Notes under the pieces: model-generated
What the model was told of the DNA's origin: nothing
Databases searched by the model: none
What the model saw: the letters and a program-made list of their open reading frames with translations, nothing else
Origin: Populus alba
Lineage: Eukaryota; Streptophyta; Magnoliopsida; Malpighiales; Salicaceae
Direction of reading: 5' to 3'
DNA: 64,000 bases
NCBI RefSeq assembly: GCF_005239225.2
Contig: NC_133299.1
Coordinates: 15,797,154-15,861,153 of the forward strand
Shown: in pieces, positions 1 through 22,200 of the stretch
Numbering within the stretch: position 1 is the first letter of the stretch
How the letters are laid out: each line of letters opens with the position of its first letter
Translations under genes and position numbers: made by a program

Positions 1-57
1 GGCCTTCCTCCTTCGGTATCTTCTACCTAAACTTGTTATACTGTGCATTACTTGCAG

Positions 58-3000
58 GGATTTCCGGAACAATTCACTTACGAATATTTCAGGTATTATA
101 AATCCTCCTGCAAACGTTAGCATCAGGTGAGATTTGTTTTACCATATAACATATTCACTTTCTGGCAGATACATTTCTTTTTACTCTTAATAATGTCACT
201 GCATCCGGGCTCTTTTATGCTTGTTTTTAATTTCTGATGCATAGCCTTGTTTTTATTTTCGATAATATTTTTATTTAATCTAAATGAGATAAATACCATG
301 TCTTGATCATTTGATTGTTAAGTCCTTTTGCCAATTATGATTAGATGTTTCCTTAGATCCCAAGCAGTCACTCCTTGTCTCACTGCTTCAACTCATTGAA
401 CCATGTTGTTTCATCACATAACTCCATTTCACAATTAGTGGTTGCACTGTGCTGAACTATCTTGGACAAAACCTTGTATCATTATCGTGCAAGGATCCCA
501 GTTCCCATAAACTTGTTATAACATTGTAAGTTTCATGCCTTAGATTTTTTGAAATTAGATTTGGATTTCAGAAATTATATGATGTTTTGCATTGCTGAGA
601 CATGTAAATTCTTGCTTGTTACCTTCTCTAATATATAGAATCATCATTTCTGCACTGTGCCTGCTGTTATGTGCACGAATAACTTTCCCTTTGCCTTCCC
701 CTTTTCCAGCCCCCATTCTCATAGTACTCATGTAATTTTTTTTTCTTCCTACTTAATCAAGTTATATAATTTCTATATATAATATAGTCAGTCACGTACA
801 GATTATATTTATTTTTGTATCCCTGAATCACATGCTTTTAGAATTTAGTTTTAATATTTCTTTCACTAGACTATGTTGCTACAATGACTTTAGTTACCGT
901 TGTGAAATGTTCCGAGAGAGTTTCTTGCATATATAATGCAGGAAATAATATTGATCTAAATTAAGTGTAGCAAATAGTTTTAAGAGTTTTAATAACTGGA
1001 TATCTAGGCTTCAAGGCAATCCTGTCTGTCAAAGAGCAAATGAGCTAAACATACTCCCGTTTTGTGGAGTCCCAACTGGAGATACTGAGGCTCCTGGAAG
1101 CTCAAATGACTCCCCTGAAGGCTGCAAAACTCAATCTTGTCCCTTCAGTGATAATTATGAATACGTCCCAGAATCTCCTGCTCCCTGCTTCTGTGCTGCA
1201 CCTCTTGGCATTGGATTACGCTTGAGAAGTCCCAGCATATCAGATTTTCAACCATATAAATTCCCATTTGGGCTTTGGATAACCGACTATCTTGAAATGA
1301 ACCCTTACCAACTAGTGATTGACTCATTCATGTGGGAAGAAGGTCCCCGGCTGAGGATGTATTTGAAAATCTTTCCTTCATTTAGTAATGATACTTATAA
1401 ATTCAACACAAGCGAGATTCTACAGCTCATGGACGAGTTTGCTACATTTTCCATTCCCGGCGATGATACCTTTGGCCCATATGATCTACTTAATTTCACG
1501 CTCCTTGGACCTTACAAAAATGGTATGTCTCTGGAGCTACATGTTTTTCACTTCAAACATCAATTTTGCATCTACATTGTATGATAAAATGAAACTGCAG
1601 TAAGTTATTAGTAGTGAGTCTAGTGACTAGAATTGCTGCATCTTCCTCCATTTCTATTCTACAAACTAGTTCGTTATTTGATCAAATGCATGGCCCAAGA
1701 GATACAGGGGGAGGTGTTGGGGCTTTTTCTTTCATGGCAAATCATATACAGCGAACTTACTGCTTTCATTGTTTTGAAAATGTCAGTGATTCTCAAGCTT
1801 CCGAAATCAGGAATGAGCAGAGGTGCCCTTCTTGGAATTGTGTTAGGATCCATGTCCCTCATAGTTGCTATATCTTTGGTCATTGCATTCATTTTCTATA
1901 AAAAGCACAAGAGATTCTATCGTCAAGTTTTCAAGAAAAAGTCAAGTAAGCCATTATCTTGTTATGACATTTGCTCCCCCCCACTTGTCTCCATCAAAAA
2001 GTATTGATGCTATTTTTTTTCCATGCAGCTCAAAAACTTCCATTTAAAACTGAAAGTCTGAGAGAGTTCAGTTTTCCAGTACTTGAAATGGCAACAAATG
2101 GTTTTGATAACTCTATGCAAGTTGGGCAAGGAGGCTATGGAAAGGTGTATAAAGGAGTTTTAGCTGATGGTACAATAGTGGCCATCAAGCGTGCACATGA
2201 AGGATCTTTGCAGGGTCAGAAAGAGTTCTTCACTGAAATTGAACTCTTGTCACGCTTGCATCATCGCAACTTGGTGCCATTGGTTGGGTATTGTGTTGAA
2301 CAAGGCGAGCAGGTACGTTGTGGGTAACAATATCTGTCACATATGACTTCTTGTGATATGATTATGGGATAACAGCTACCGACTGAGAGTCATTTTAGCT
2401 TCCCAACAGTTGAATGCTGTTGTAAACATCCTAATCAGCATGCGTTAAAAATGTTAAAAATGTCATTCTAGGCTCTTTGTGTTTTCTCTTCATTTCTTTA
2501 AAAAATTCTGGCAGTATCTTGTCAAAATTGAGTGCCATAATGCCTATCATTCTACTTCAAAATCAACAACTTATCATCTTGCGTTTTGTGTATTTCGCAG
2601 ATGCTAGTGTATGAATTCATGCCTAATGGTTCTGTTGGACACCTCCTCTCTGGTAAACATTTTGTATTGTGTGACTTGGGATTAGATTCTTCTTCTTGTT
2701 TTCTTTTTCCAAACATTTTGAAGAAAATTTTGTGGATTTGTATGCAGAAGATTATACTGAAGCCTCATTTTCATTTCCCATTTTTTCCCTTCATTCTCTT
2801 CTAATTAGTCATTTATCTACACAAGGAAATCAAAAAATAAATTTATATGGAGTATTTGAAAGAGAATAGGAAGCATTGTCAGCTATAGCATTAGCAGGAG
2901 TAGGATGAGCACTAAATAAGGCTTCGAAGTTGCTAGCTAGATGTCACTTGAAGGGCGTAACTGATTCTCATACTAGATTTCACCCATCGAGGCAGATCCC

Positions 3001-4961
3001 AGGAAGGGCTCCAGGGCCATGATTAACAATTGTTCTTCTGCTATGTCATCATCTTTGTTTGTTTTAAAAAGGATTGGGGGGGGGGGGGATCCATGGTGTA
3101 GAAGCTCGATTGTTTCTTCTTGTATATAGTCATATTTGACGTTGTTGATGTGTGATATGACAGGTAAATTCAAAAGACCTGCAAGTTTTTCTATGAGGAT
3201 GAATATTGCATTGGGTTCAGCCAAGGGTATACTCTACCTTCATACTGAAGCTGAGCCACCTATCATCCATCGAGATATCAAAGCAAACAACATATTACTG
3301 GACTTCAAATTTACTGCAAAAGTTTCAGATTTCGGAATTTCGAAGCTTGCACCAGTGCAAGATTGCGAAGGCGATGCGTCTCATATATCCACAATTGTGA
3401 AAGGCACACCGGTATGTAGCATTCTATAACATGATCAATTTGAGTTGTGGATTATGAAACTCTCTTCAAAGGATGTTATAACATTTACCTGTAATTTCAA
3501 TGCTACAGACATTTAAGATCATCACTATAACGCATGTTTTCAATGTACAAGAAATCACACATTTTATACTTTCCAATTTCCCAGTGTCTTGGAAATTTCT
3601 ATAATGACTAGGTAATGACTGAAGCTTAGTCTAATATCATGATATAACATGTCCCTTTCAGCATTGGTACATCAATCTTGTGAAATCAAATCCATGTTAT
3701 GAAAGTTACATAGAAATTTGATTAGTTAACCAATGGCCTCTTCTCCAAAGGGTACCTTTTCCTAGCAATATATCCAAACCTTTGGTAAAAAGCAAGTTCG
3801 GGTAGCAATCAGATCTTTCTTCTACATGATATATTTATCTGGCGTGGGAATGCACTGAACTCACTTGAACCTGAACTCCATGCAGGGATACCTCGATCCA
3901 GAATATTTTCTGACCAACAAGTTGACAGATAAGAGTGATGTTTATAGCCTTGGAGTTGTATTTCTTGAACTCTTGACAGGGATGGAGCCTATATCTCATG
4001 GAAAATATATTGTTCGAGAGGTACATAACGGTTCATCATAAATACCATAACTTAAACAACTGCTTATTGTTTTTCATCTGTGAAAATTTGATTCAGGATA
4101 GAATTGAGCAGGATTAATAGTGGATATCAGCATTGTAGTATTTATCATTGCTTGAACCTCTGACCGGCATTAAATCTGTTTCTATCAGTAACTGTAGAAG
4201 CTTCAGAGTTATTTTCACACTATAACCAGAGATTCTTTCAATAACTCAATTGTGTTTGCCAGTTCCCCCTGTCTTGTCTCATAAAAAATTGGAACTATTT
4301 GGACATTACTGTTAATTTTAGACTCGGATGAAGATCTTTGCATCTATTTCTCAGCTAAAATAGTTTTCTTATGCTCAACCACCAGCATCAGAGGACAGAT
4401 TATCATCATGCTATAATATGATACCTTAAACATACAACCTATTTCCTTTTCTAGTTCAAGTTTATTCCTCGTTTGCACCATAGAACTAGAAGTTTGCAGT
4501 GGAGCACAAACAAAGTGTTTTTGATAGGACACTAAAAACATGCAGAGAGTATTTCCATGCTAAAGTTGCACCCTTTTTCATCAGAATCTAATGTTGTTGC
4601 CTCTTCTATTTGTCAACGACAGATTAACGCAGCATGTCAATCTGGAATAATGTTCTCCATCGTAGACCAAAAAATGGGTCCTTATCCCTCCGATTGTGTC
4701 AAGAAATTCATGGCATTGGCCCTAAAGTGCTGTCATGATGAGCCTGCTGAACGACCATCAATGTTGGAAGTGGTTCGCGAGTTGGAGAATATATCCTATA
4801 TGCTGCAAGAATCTGGCACCATTTCATCAGAGCATGAAACATCTGAAATGTCAGGGGTGGATTCGCCAGCTCTCTTTACTACAGGCAAACCTTCTGCCTC
4901 CTCCGGTTTCCTTGGAAGTGATCTAGTCAGTGGTGCATTTCCCGTTATCAGGCCTCGTTGA
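58..4961 (+). CDS. LRR-VIII-1 receptor-like kinase, gene A (5' part outside window)
   Basis: C-terminal part of a plasma-membrane LRR receptor kinase resembling Arabidopsis At1g06840. Exons read: 58-126, 1008-1522, 1787-1945, 2029-2312, 2601-2652, 3164-3411, 3886-4020, 4623-4961. These match the last eight exons of genes B and C in length (69, 515, 159, 284, 52, about 248, 135 and about 340-366 nt). The first visible exon is the last LRR exon. The 515-nt exon encodes the juxtamembrane ectodomain with a CFCAAP motif. The 159-nt exon carries one membrane segment ([19 protein letters not shown]). The kinase has the Gly loop [13 protein letters not shown] lysine, [13 protein letters not shown] and GYLDPEY, so the catalytic residues are present. 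No stop or frameshift was seen. It is more diverged from B and C than those are from each other (for example DFGISK instead of DFGLSR). The signal peptide and most LRRs lie before base 1. Confidence 0.9.
3069..3083. repeat. Poly-G run in a gene A intron
   Basis: An uninterrupted run of about 13 G lies in the intron between the 52-nt and 248-nt kinase exons of gene A, about 80 bases before the exon 3164 acceptor. It is a likely site of length polymorphism or sequencing error. Confidence 0.7.
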
Positions 4962-6735
4962 TTGATTATGTGAAAACGGAAACTCCCCATGTATCTGTGT
5001 ATATATATTCTGGTGAGTGTATCCACCTGGTGCTCGACATGTGTGGCTCAAAAATAACTTCGCTAGTATTGAACCGAACAAAACTTTCCATTTTACACCA
5101 ATTAGCTACAAAATGTAAACGTACAAGGCACCTCAAGTAGTTTTTTTTTTTTTTTTTTTTATGTATCATATGCTTTCTTTGATTTGAGACATGAATACAA
5201 AGATGCCAAATTTCTGTTTTCCACAAAAAAAGAAGGGAAAGAACTGGTCAGTCTATGAACAATTGAATAACTTGGTTGATGAATGAAAGAGCAAGTTCAT
5301 TATCATATATATCCAACTTGAAATGCCAAAACCAAATAATGTAATTTGCGTTAATAGTTCCGAGAGGAAAAAAAAAAAGATTTGATGATTACTAGCTCCT
5401 ACAACCACTAGATTGGTGTCCTACGCAATGTGGTGTGCCAAACCAAATTTATTCTCGACAAAAAAAAGATTTAAAAGAATATTGCTGTGTTTTTAAAGAA
5501 TAAGAGAAATTCAATAATTGAGTTAAACCTAGATTAATTTGATAGTATGATAAAAAAAATTAGGCAACAATAACAACAGCAAATAAGTTTTTTTAAAAAG
5601 AAATATTACTCCAAGCAAAGCTGGGCTAATACGTGAAACTCGTAACCTAGCACATGAGATCAAGACAATCCTATTGAAGAATGGTACAAAAAAAAATTAA
5701 TTATAAAAAAGAACATGAAAAAAAAAGATCCAAATCAACCTGATCAAATCTTTTAAACTCGTGACCTAAAAGATTAACAAAATCCTGATAAATAAAATGA
5801 TGAAGAATGAAAAAAAAAAATTCCAATAAAAAAAGATTAAAAACAAAACAAATAGCAATAAAAAAACTAAAAACAAATTTAACATAAAATAAACTAAACT
5901 AAAATATTGTAGGATGCAATTGAAAAAACAATTCAATTAAGAGAACGATATGAAATATTGAGGGATGCATTTGAAAAGATAATTTAATTAAGAGAACAAT
6001 AAAAAAATAAAAAAATAAAATCAAAAGAATGGAGACCGAATTTGAAAGATGAGAAAACCAAAGAAGGATTAAATTGAAAAAAAAAAATTCTAATTTCATG
6101 GATAATCTAAAATAAAATAAATAACAATAAAAAATATGAATCAAATCTAAAAAAAAAAATAAATTGAAGGGTTGCTTTGAAAATATACATAATTGGGCTC
6201 TGGAACCAAAGAGAAGAGAGGGAAGAAGGATGAACAAAAGAAAAGCCATCGCCATCGATGCAAAACCTAATATATTTTTTTATAAGACCCATGTCATGAC
6301 CCATTAGACCTAAGCCTAAGAACAATCTAGGAACCCAACCTAACCTATATATTTAAAGAAGAGGTTTGCTAAAAGAATTTGTTTTTTTCCCTTCTCTTTT
6401 CTCTTCCTAACCATAACTTTTCTTAAAATATAACAAGAAATTTAGCTCTATCTAAACTTAAGCTTTTGGGTTTTAAAAAGGGTTAAAGAAGTAAGTATCA
6501 TGACTATGTTTTATGTTGTTTTTTATTTTTTTTATTGGGGGTTGTATAGTAGGTGGATTAAAGAAGTTTAATAAATGTTTTAGTATTAGTTTGGGTCAAA
6601 ATCATTTGATATAAAGTTTGGAATTTTTAAGTCTTAATAATCTATAGAATTATGGAAGACTAGCAGATCGAGATTATGGAATCCCGATCAACTGGTCAAT
6701 CGATTGGCTGAACCAGCATTATTTAATATACGAAT
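4962..6735. other. AT-rich spacer after gene A
   Basis: No gene seen. The first 200 bases are probably gene A 3' UTR, ending near a poly-T run at 5141-5160. From about 5880 to 6200 there are A-rich phrases of the type 'gagggatgcatttgaaaa' and 'ggaccgaatttgaaag' that recur at 51,100-51,300 and, inverted, at 49,900-50,250. They are probably decayed LTR-retrotransposon sequence. The long open frames on the - strand here (5899-6255) are low-complexity Phe/Leu reading frames, not genes. Confidence 0.5.
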
Positions 6736-6946
6736 CCGTTTGGGAATGTGGTGTAAACTGCATTTCATGTTCTTTTAAATTATGAATTTTTTTTTGTTAA
6801 AAAATATATTTTTTTATGTTTTCAAATCATTTTGATATATTAATCTCAAAAATAATTTTTTAAAAATAAAAAAAAAATATTATTTTAATATATTTTTAAA
6901 TAAAAAATATTTTAAATCATAAACAACCATCACAATCCTAAACAGG
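6736..6946. mobile_element. MITE-like foldback repeat
   Basis: An AT-rich unit beginning CCGTTTGGGAATGTGG and ending CACAATCCTAAACAGG. The ends are an imperfect inverted pair (GTTTGGGA / TCCTAAAC), and the interior is poly-A/T around ATTTTGATATATTAATCTC. The same layout is seen at 56439-56640 and, less clearly, at 22,610-22,770. Such units are very common in poplar intergenic DNA (recalled, not searched). Target duplications were not found. Confidence 0.5.
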
Positions 6947-7084
6947 CTATTATTAATCATTAGCATTCGAGCCTGCAATAGGTTTGACGTCATAAGGGAT
7001 TCAGTCGAATGCATTTGCCAGCACCTCTAATGATCCGTCCAATTAAAGTTTTAAATTTGTGTTTGAGTATTTTTCTTTCATTTT

Positions 7085-7272
7085 TAAAAAAAATCTTTTG
7101 AAGTGTTTTGTGTGATACATAACATGCATGAGGATTCGAGAGAGAAGAATGCGAGAAAGGTGAGGGGAAAAAAACGTAACAGCTTCAAAAAGGAATCGAA
7201 CCTCTTCCAGCTCAGTGCAAAAACTCTAATCCTTAGATGTCCAGTCCACCACCCAACCCGTCCTCGATCCGT
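7085..7272 (-). mobile_element. Possible tRNA-derived SINE
   Basis: Read on the - strand, this piece contains a perfect pol III box B (GGTTCGATTCC, near 7192-7202) about 50 bases behind a weaker box-A-like GGTGGACTGG, and it ends in an A/T-rich tail near 7085. It does not fold into a full tRNA that I can support. It directly abuts the relic kinase fragment. A chance box B match in a decayed sequence is possible. Confidence 0.3.
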
Positions 7273-7274
7273 GG

Positions 7275-7605
7275 TTTGAATGCTCTGAGCTGTTTTTGCG
7301 TTCAGAGGAGGAATCTTCACACTGTCTGGACTAGATATATCATGAAGTCTTTGACATGAATTCTGACAGTGCAGAATTGCGATCCTGGATAGCTGGTTTA
7401 AAAAAATAATTTGTGTTCATATTCATGAACTTGTGTTTCACTTATGACACCTGCATATCTTATAATGTGGTTTGCAGGGATCTGAGAAAGGGCAACCTTA
7501 GGGGGTCTCTACCACCCAAACTTCCTGATACTATGAGAACTCTGCAAGTAAAACCGTGTTGCGAGGGAGAAGAAACATTGAATCGGTTTCATCGCTTTAA
7601 CTAAT
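7275..7605 (+). pseudogene. Relic of a further LRR-VIII-1 kinase copy (one exon)
   Basis: This stretch matches gene C 26,625-26,771 and then 27,062-27,200, almost base for base in places. It carries only the exon equivalent to gene C 27098-27163, here 7478-7543 (66 nt), encoding DLRKGNLRGSLPPKLPDT. Its 3' splice donor has changed from GT to GC (CTCTGCAAG), and no neighbouring exons exist on either side, so it cannot encode a receptor. Compared with gene C, 297 bp including the preceding 69-nt exon are missing. The gap lies between two copies of CACTTAT, which fits a deletion between short direct repeats. Confidence 0.85.
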
Positions 7606-8460
7606 TGATTCTACACATATTTATTGACAAGCATAAATGAACTAACAGTAAATTTAGATGTTCTTATCATTTTTAGTGGTCATGAGCTTCATCTTCTCTT
7701 TCATGTTTGTGTCTGTCTCTCTTTCTTCGAGGTGGACCTAGGAAGTAAAGGATCAGAACAAGTGCTCATCATATTCACTGATCCGTTTACTAAAACAACT
7801 ACATTGGAGAATCTCAGATTTCTTCACACACAATGATGCCAACCAATCATAATCAAAATTAGATAAAACATTCAACAAAGTAAAAGATAGGATCTCTCTC
7901 TTCTTGATTTAAAGAGAAAGTTGCTATCAGAAATTAAATTTCTCAAAGGTATTTTATATATTATTTGTTACTTTGAATGTTCAATAGGCCTAAGAAAATG
8001 ACCGTGTTGACGTGTTACAAGGTTGATGATATTTTTAAGCGTAGTCAAGGTGCGTGCCTTATGGTTGAAGATTGATAGAAACACCTTACCATACACCGGA
8101 ATGGATCTAGGGATCAGCTCTGATGGGATCAAATTCTGGAATAGCAGAATAACTCACAGCTGACGTTTACCATATTTTCCTTTGTCTGGTCTCTTTTGTG
8201 TCTTTTTCATTGCAGCAGCCGTCCTTTTATGGCTTCTTTTTTCCTTCTTTCTGTCGTGGCCTTTTTTTCTACTTCTTTGGCTATCTTCTTATTAGCCAAA
8301 AGAGAATAAAATTTCGACTATTATCTGAAAAAAAGGTGCCAAGACCTGCTGTCATGATCTGTAATGGCGGGACAAAGTGCTTTGATGGCAACATAGGGGA
8401 AAATGAAAGAAGTGAGATGTTTAGTCTGATATCTCGCTGTTGCTTGCTGTCTCGTGTCTG
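7606..8460. other. Spacer upstream of gene B
   Basis: No gene or clear element recognised. A pyrimidine-rich tract (8175-8290) and short open frames are present, but they show no family resemblance. It probably contains the distal promoter of gene B. Confidence 0.4.
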
Positions 8461-8530
8461 AACCCGATGAAATTGAAGCCAACAATGAAGACAAAGTGTC
8501 ATCTCACACACGGTTTTCAATATGCCTCAA

Positions 8531-8729
8531 GGTTCCAAAATCTTTTATTATCGTTACCCCCACGAACAAGTCTTCCTTGTTTTTTTCCACACCACAATGC
8601 CTGCCTGGTTGGACCATCTTAGGGTTCCAAAATCTTTTATTATCCTTACCCCCACGAACAAGTCTTCCTTGTATTTTTCCACACCACAATGCTTGCCTGG
8701 TTGGACCATCGTAGGGTTCCAAAATATTT
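8531..8729 (+). repeat. 92-bp tandem duplication in the gene B leader/promoter
   Basis: Two near-identical 92-bp units (8531-8622 and 8623-8714), each starting GGTTCCAAAATCTTTTATTAT, are followed by the first 15 or so bases of a third (8715-8729). Only a few positions differ between units. Gene C has one diverged copy of part of this unit (near 24,095-24,150, with CCCCCATCAACAAGACTTC), so the doubling is specific to gene B. It lies about 70 bases upstream of the inferred 5' UTR splice donor and probably belongs to the 5' UTR or core promoter. Confidence 0.9.
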
Positions 8730-8800
8730 TCTTATTCTAATTTGCGTAGTCTTCAACAATATACACATTTGAGTTTAACCATATACTTGACTTGTCTCAA

Positions 8801-9092
8801 GTAAGCTTCTCTTTGTTTACTTTTTAATGGTATGTTTTTGTAGAAAGTGCTTACTACGAAGTCTGTAAGCTACTAAGAGTGGTGCCCTGGTTCATCTTGA
8901 GTTAGTAGGATTATGTGGTTTGAATTGACAAGCTTGTTAGCTTAGGATGTCAAATTTAGAAATTTGATTAGGCTAATTTAGGTGAAATTAGTATTTCTTG
9001 TTGCTTGTTTGGTGCTGGATATGCTTTGGAATTTGAAGGGATTGTTGACAATATGCAATGTTTACTCAAAGTGGCTGGTTTGGTTTATGTAG
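8801..9092 (+). other. Inferred 5' UTR intron of gene B
   Basis: A donor CTCAA|GTAAGC at 8801 and an acceptor TTTATGTAG at 9092 lie just before the start codon at 9102. Gene C has the same arrangement with similar flanking bases (donor at 24287, acceptor at 24606). Conservation of both ends in two paralogues supports a leader intron; transcript data would be needed to prove it. Confidence 0.6.
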
Positions 9093-9101
9093 GCAATCAA
9101 G

Positions 9102-18928
<9,827 letters not shown>

Positions 18929-19039
18929 TATCGAAATTAGATGACCTTTGTACTCATTTATCTTTCTCTCCCCCTCGAATTGTGCATGAAGTTTACAGGG
19001 AAGTGGATGAAGGAACCATTGATGAAGCAGAAAGCATCA

Positions 19040-19293
19040 TGTTCACAGAGTTAAAGGAATTATGAAGGCTGGTTCAGTACTCCAGCAAGGAATATTCATG
19101 TATTTATAAGGATATTTACATGTTTGTATTCACAGATAAGATAAGAACTGTAAAATACAAAGGATCAAAGATTATAGTTATCAGTTAGTGAACACACTAG
19201 TTATCAGATATTGAACAAATAACTGGATAAGAAAAGTAATGTCATTCCTATAATTTCTATTTTTCCTAGGGCTTGTATATATCTTGTCTAACA
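19040..19293 (-). mobile_element. 3' LTR of the truncated copia element
   Basis: Plus-strand ends are TGTT (19040) and AACA (19293), a short inverted pair typical of LTR ends. On the - strand a purine tract (GGAGGGGGGA, 19294-19305) lies just before the LTR, as a polypurine tract should. A TATAAATA box (- strand) lies near 19,100-19,115. The LTR starts only about 110 bases after the gene B stop codon, so it may sit inside or replace the gene B 3' UTR. Confidence 0.6.
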
Positions 19294-22200
19294 TCCCCCC
19301 TCCAGTTGATGGGGAGAGATCGAAGCATCAACTTGTCTCGAAGTAGGAAGAATCGTGAAGAAGAAAGGCCCTTGGTGAAGATGTCTGATGGTTGATCATA
19401 AGTTGAAATATAATGAGCTTGTAAATCTGTGTTCAGAATCTTCTCACATATGAAGTGATAATCGACTACGATGTATTTTGTCCTAGCACGAAACACAGGA
19501 TTTAAGGATAAAGCTAGAGCTCCAATGTTGTCAACCCAGAGACAAGGAGCTGAGGTGAGTGGAACCTGAAGTTCACAAAAAGAGCATACGTAGCCAATAA
19601 AGTTCAGCTACAGTGAGTGACATAGAGTGGTATCCAGCCACAGCACTCGACTTGGCCACGACAGGTTGCTTCTTAGCTGCCTATGATATGAGGCAGGGTC
19701 CAAGATAGATGGCATATCCAGTTGTGGATTTTCGATCATCAGGACTACCGGCTCAATCAGAGTCACAGAAGCTATTTCGTTGCAGAAAACCTTGGTGAAT
19801 TGTAGACCAAACGTAAGAGTGCCGTAAAGGTACCTTAAAATACGTTTAGTAGCAGTTAGGTGCATTGTTGTTGGACAATGCAGGAATTGGCAAAACTGGT
19901 TGACACTATAGAAGATGTCAGGTCTTGTGAGGGTGAGATATTGCAAAGCTCCTGCCATGGAGCGATATTTTGTCGAGTCAGAAAGGGGGCCACCTGAAAA
20001 CTTTGATAACTTCCCACCAAAACTGCAAGGAGTGGACAAGGGTTTGGCACCCACCATCTTAGTTCGATGAAGTAAATCAGTCACATATTTTCCTTGATGA
20101 AGATGAAGACCATCAGTAGTTCTTGTGACTTGAATACCCAAGAAGAACGAGAGTGGACCAAGATCTTTGACTGCAAATTCATTTCTCAGGGTAGAAATAA
20201 TCAGAGAAATAGCAGGAGAAGAGTAAATTATGACAATGATATCATCCACATATATTAGCACATGAATGCATATATTATTATGATTATAAGAGAATAAAAA
20301 GGTGTCCACATTAGAACCAACAAAACCAAGCTCCAACAGTGCTTGTGAAATGCGCATAAACCAAGATCTAAGGGCTTGTTTTAAGCCATATAAGGATTTC
20401 TGCATCTTTCAGACATAATCTAGATGGTGTTGGTCTTTAAAGCCCTTAGGTTGCGCCATAAATACCTCCTTTTCAAGAAATCCATGAAGGAATGCATTTG
20501 AGATGTCTAGTTGGTGAATAGACAACTGTGGTGGACAGAAAGAGCTAAAACAATTCTACTAATTATTGGTTTGATAACAGGGCTAAAAGTCTCATGAAAG
20601 TCACTGTCATTTTCTTGATCGAAACCTTTAGCCACAAGTCTTGCTTTGTCCTTGTCAATAGAACCGTCAGATTTTTTTTCAATCTTTAATGCCCATTTGT
20701 TCTTAACCACTTTCTTGGATGCAGGACGTGGGTATAAAATCAAAGTTTTATTACGTAAGAGAGCATCGAATTCAGCTTGCATAGCATCACACCAATTTTT
20801 ATCCTCTACTTCTTGAGAGTAGTTTGTGGGTTCGAAGGGAATGGTAATTGCGGGCAAAGCTTGGAGAGGATGCTTACTAGAGTAGAACAAACGATGGTCT
20901 GGAAACTGCTTTGGTTTTAATGAGTTGGTTTGGGACCTGGTGACCATACAGGAAGGCAAGGAGGGAGTAGATTCTATGGGGACAATGATATGAGAAAGAA
21001 TTAAACTGGAAGGCCTAGATGAGGTAGGGGATTGGGTGCGGGAGATAGTGAAGGAAATGGAGAATCAGGTGTGGTGTGGTCTTTTGCAGGGGAAGGATGT
21101 AGTGCAAGATAAGGTGTATATGAAGGAATTGAAAGATTAATTGAAGAACTAGAATTTTAGAGATCAAACATGAAGTAGTCGAAGGATCAATTGAAAGTGT
21201 TTGAAAAGAAAATGTATATGAGAAGAAATATGATAGAAGGAAGAAGATAAAAGACAGCAGAATAATGTATTGATGTTTATTTGAATAGAATGAATAATTC
21301 TGATTACATACATTCCATGCAATCGTTACACATATATATTGAAAAATAGAATAACAGAATTCCAAACTTATAGCATGAAATCATGCTATGATCTGTTAAC
21401 ATGATAACAGAATAACTAATTCCTAGAGACTAGGACAATAGCTTATTATTCGCATGATAATTAGAAATAACAGAAACAAAAAGATTAGTTGACAGCTCCT
21501 TCTTTGACAGCTTCAGCAAGCAATCTTCAACATCAACACTAGGAGGAACAACCTCTGCAGACCGAGCAAGCAGGGAGGAGTCATCAAGATTCAGTTCATC
21601 AAACACCACACGACGTGAGATGTATACACAGTTGATGTGAGGATCCAAGCAAAAGTAACCCTTTTGTTTAGCATTATATCCTAGGAAAATACATTTGGAT
21701 TGACAGCAAATTAAATGAAGCATTAGGACACCTAAGAATATTTGCGAGGAAAAATTTAGAGGTGGGAGAGGAAAATAACGAGGAACCAGTTTGTGCGATG
21801 CGCAAACCTCATCCATTACCCACTGTAACTGTGTCTCTGCACCTTGATACGGCTGTTGTTGCAGAGACAAGTGGTCAAGATCATCTGTGATGTGGACATT
21901 TGATTGGGCTGTTAATGCTGCAAGTTGAGATGGACGATGACGCCCTTGGTAAGAAAAATGCATCCTGTTATAGCAGTAGAGTGCTTGGTGATTTGTTTTG
22001 CCACAAACTTGGCAGGGCTGTCGAGGTGTGTAGAAGAGTCTTTTGAGATCGGAGATGCGGGAGGGAGAGGGAGGTGCAAAGCGATTAGCAAGGTGGTCCA
22101 TAACCGGCGAGAAGTTGGTCCATAAATGGTGGACAAAACTTTCTCAGATAATGTGGAATCTATCCATACTGAGGATAAATTGATCCCTTTTTCTGCCACA

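Noticed and set aside
5899..6325. Phe/Leu-rich - strand frames resembling membrane proteins
   Set aside because: Low-complexity A-rich repeat sequence read in reverse; no start context or family.
7160..7272. Possible tRNA gene on the - strand
   Set aside because: Box B is perfect, but acceptor and anticodon stems cannot be formed; kept only as a possible SINE.
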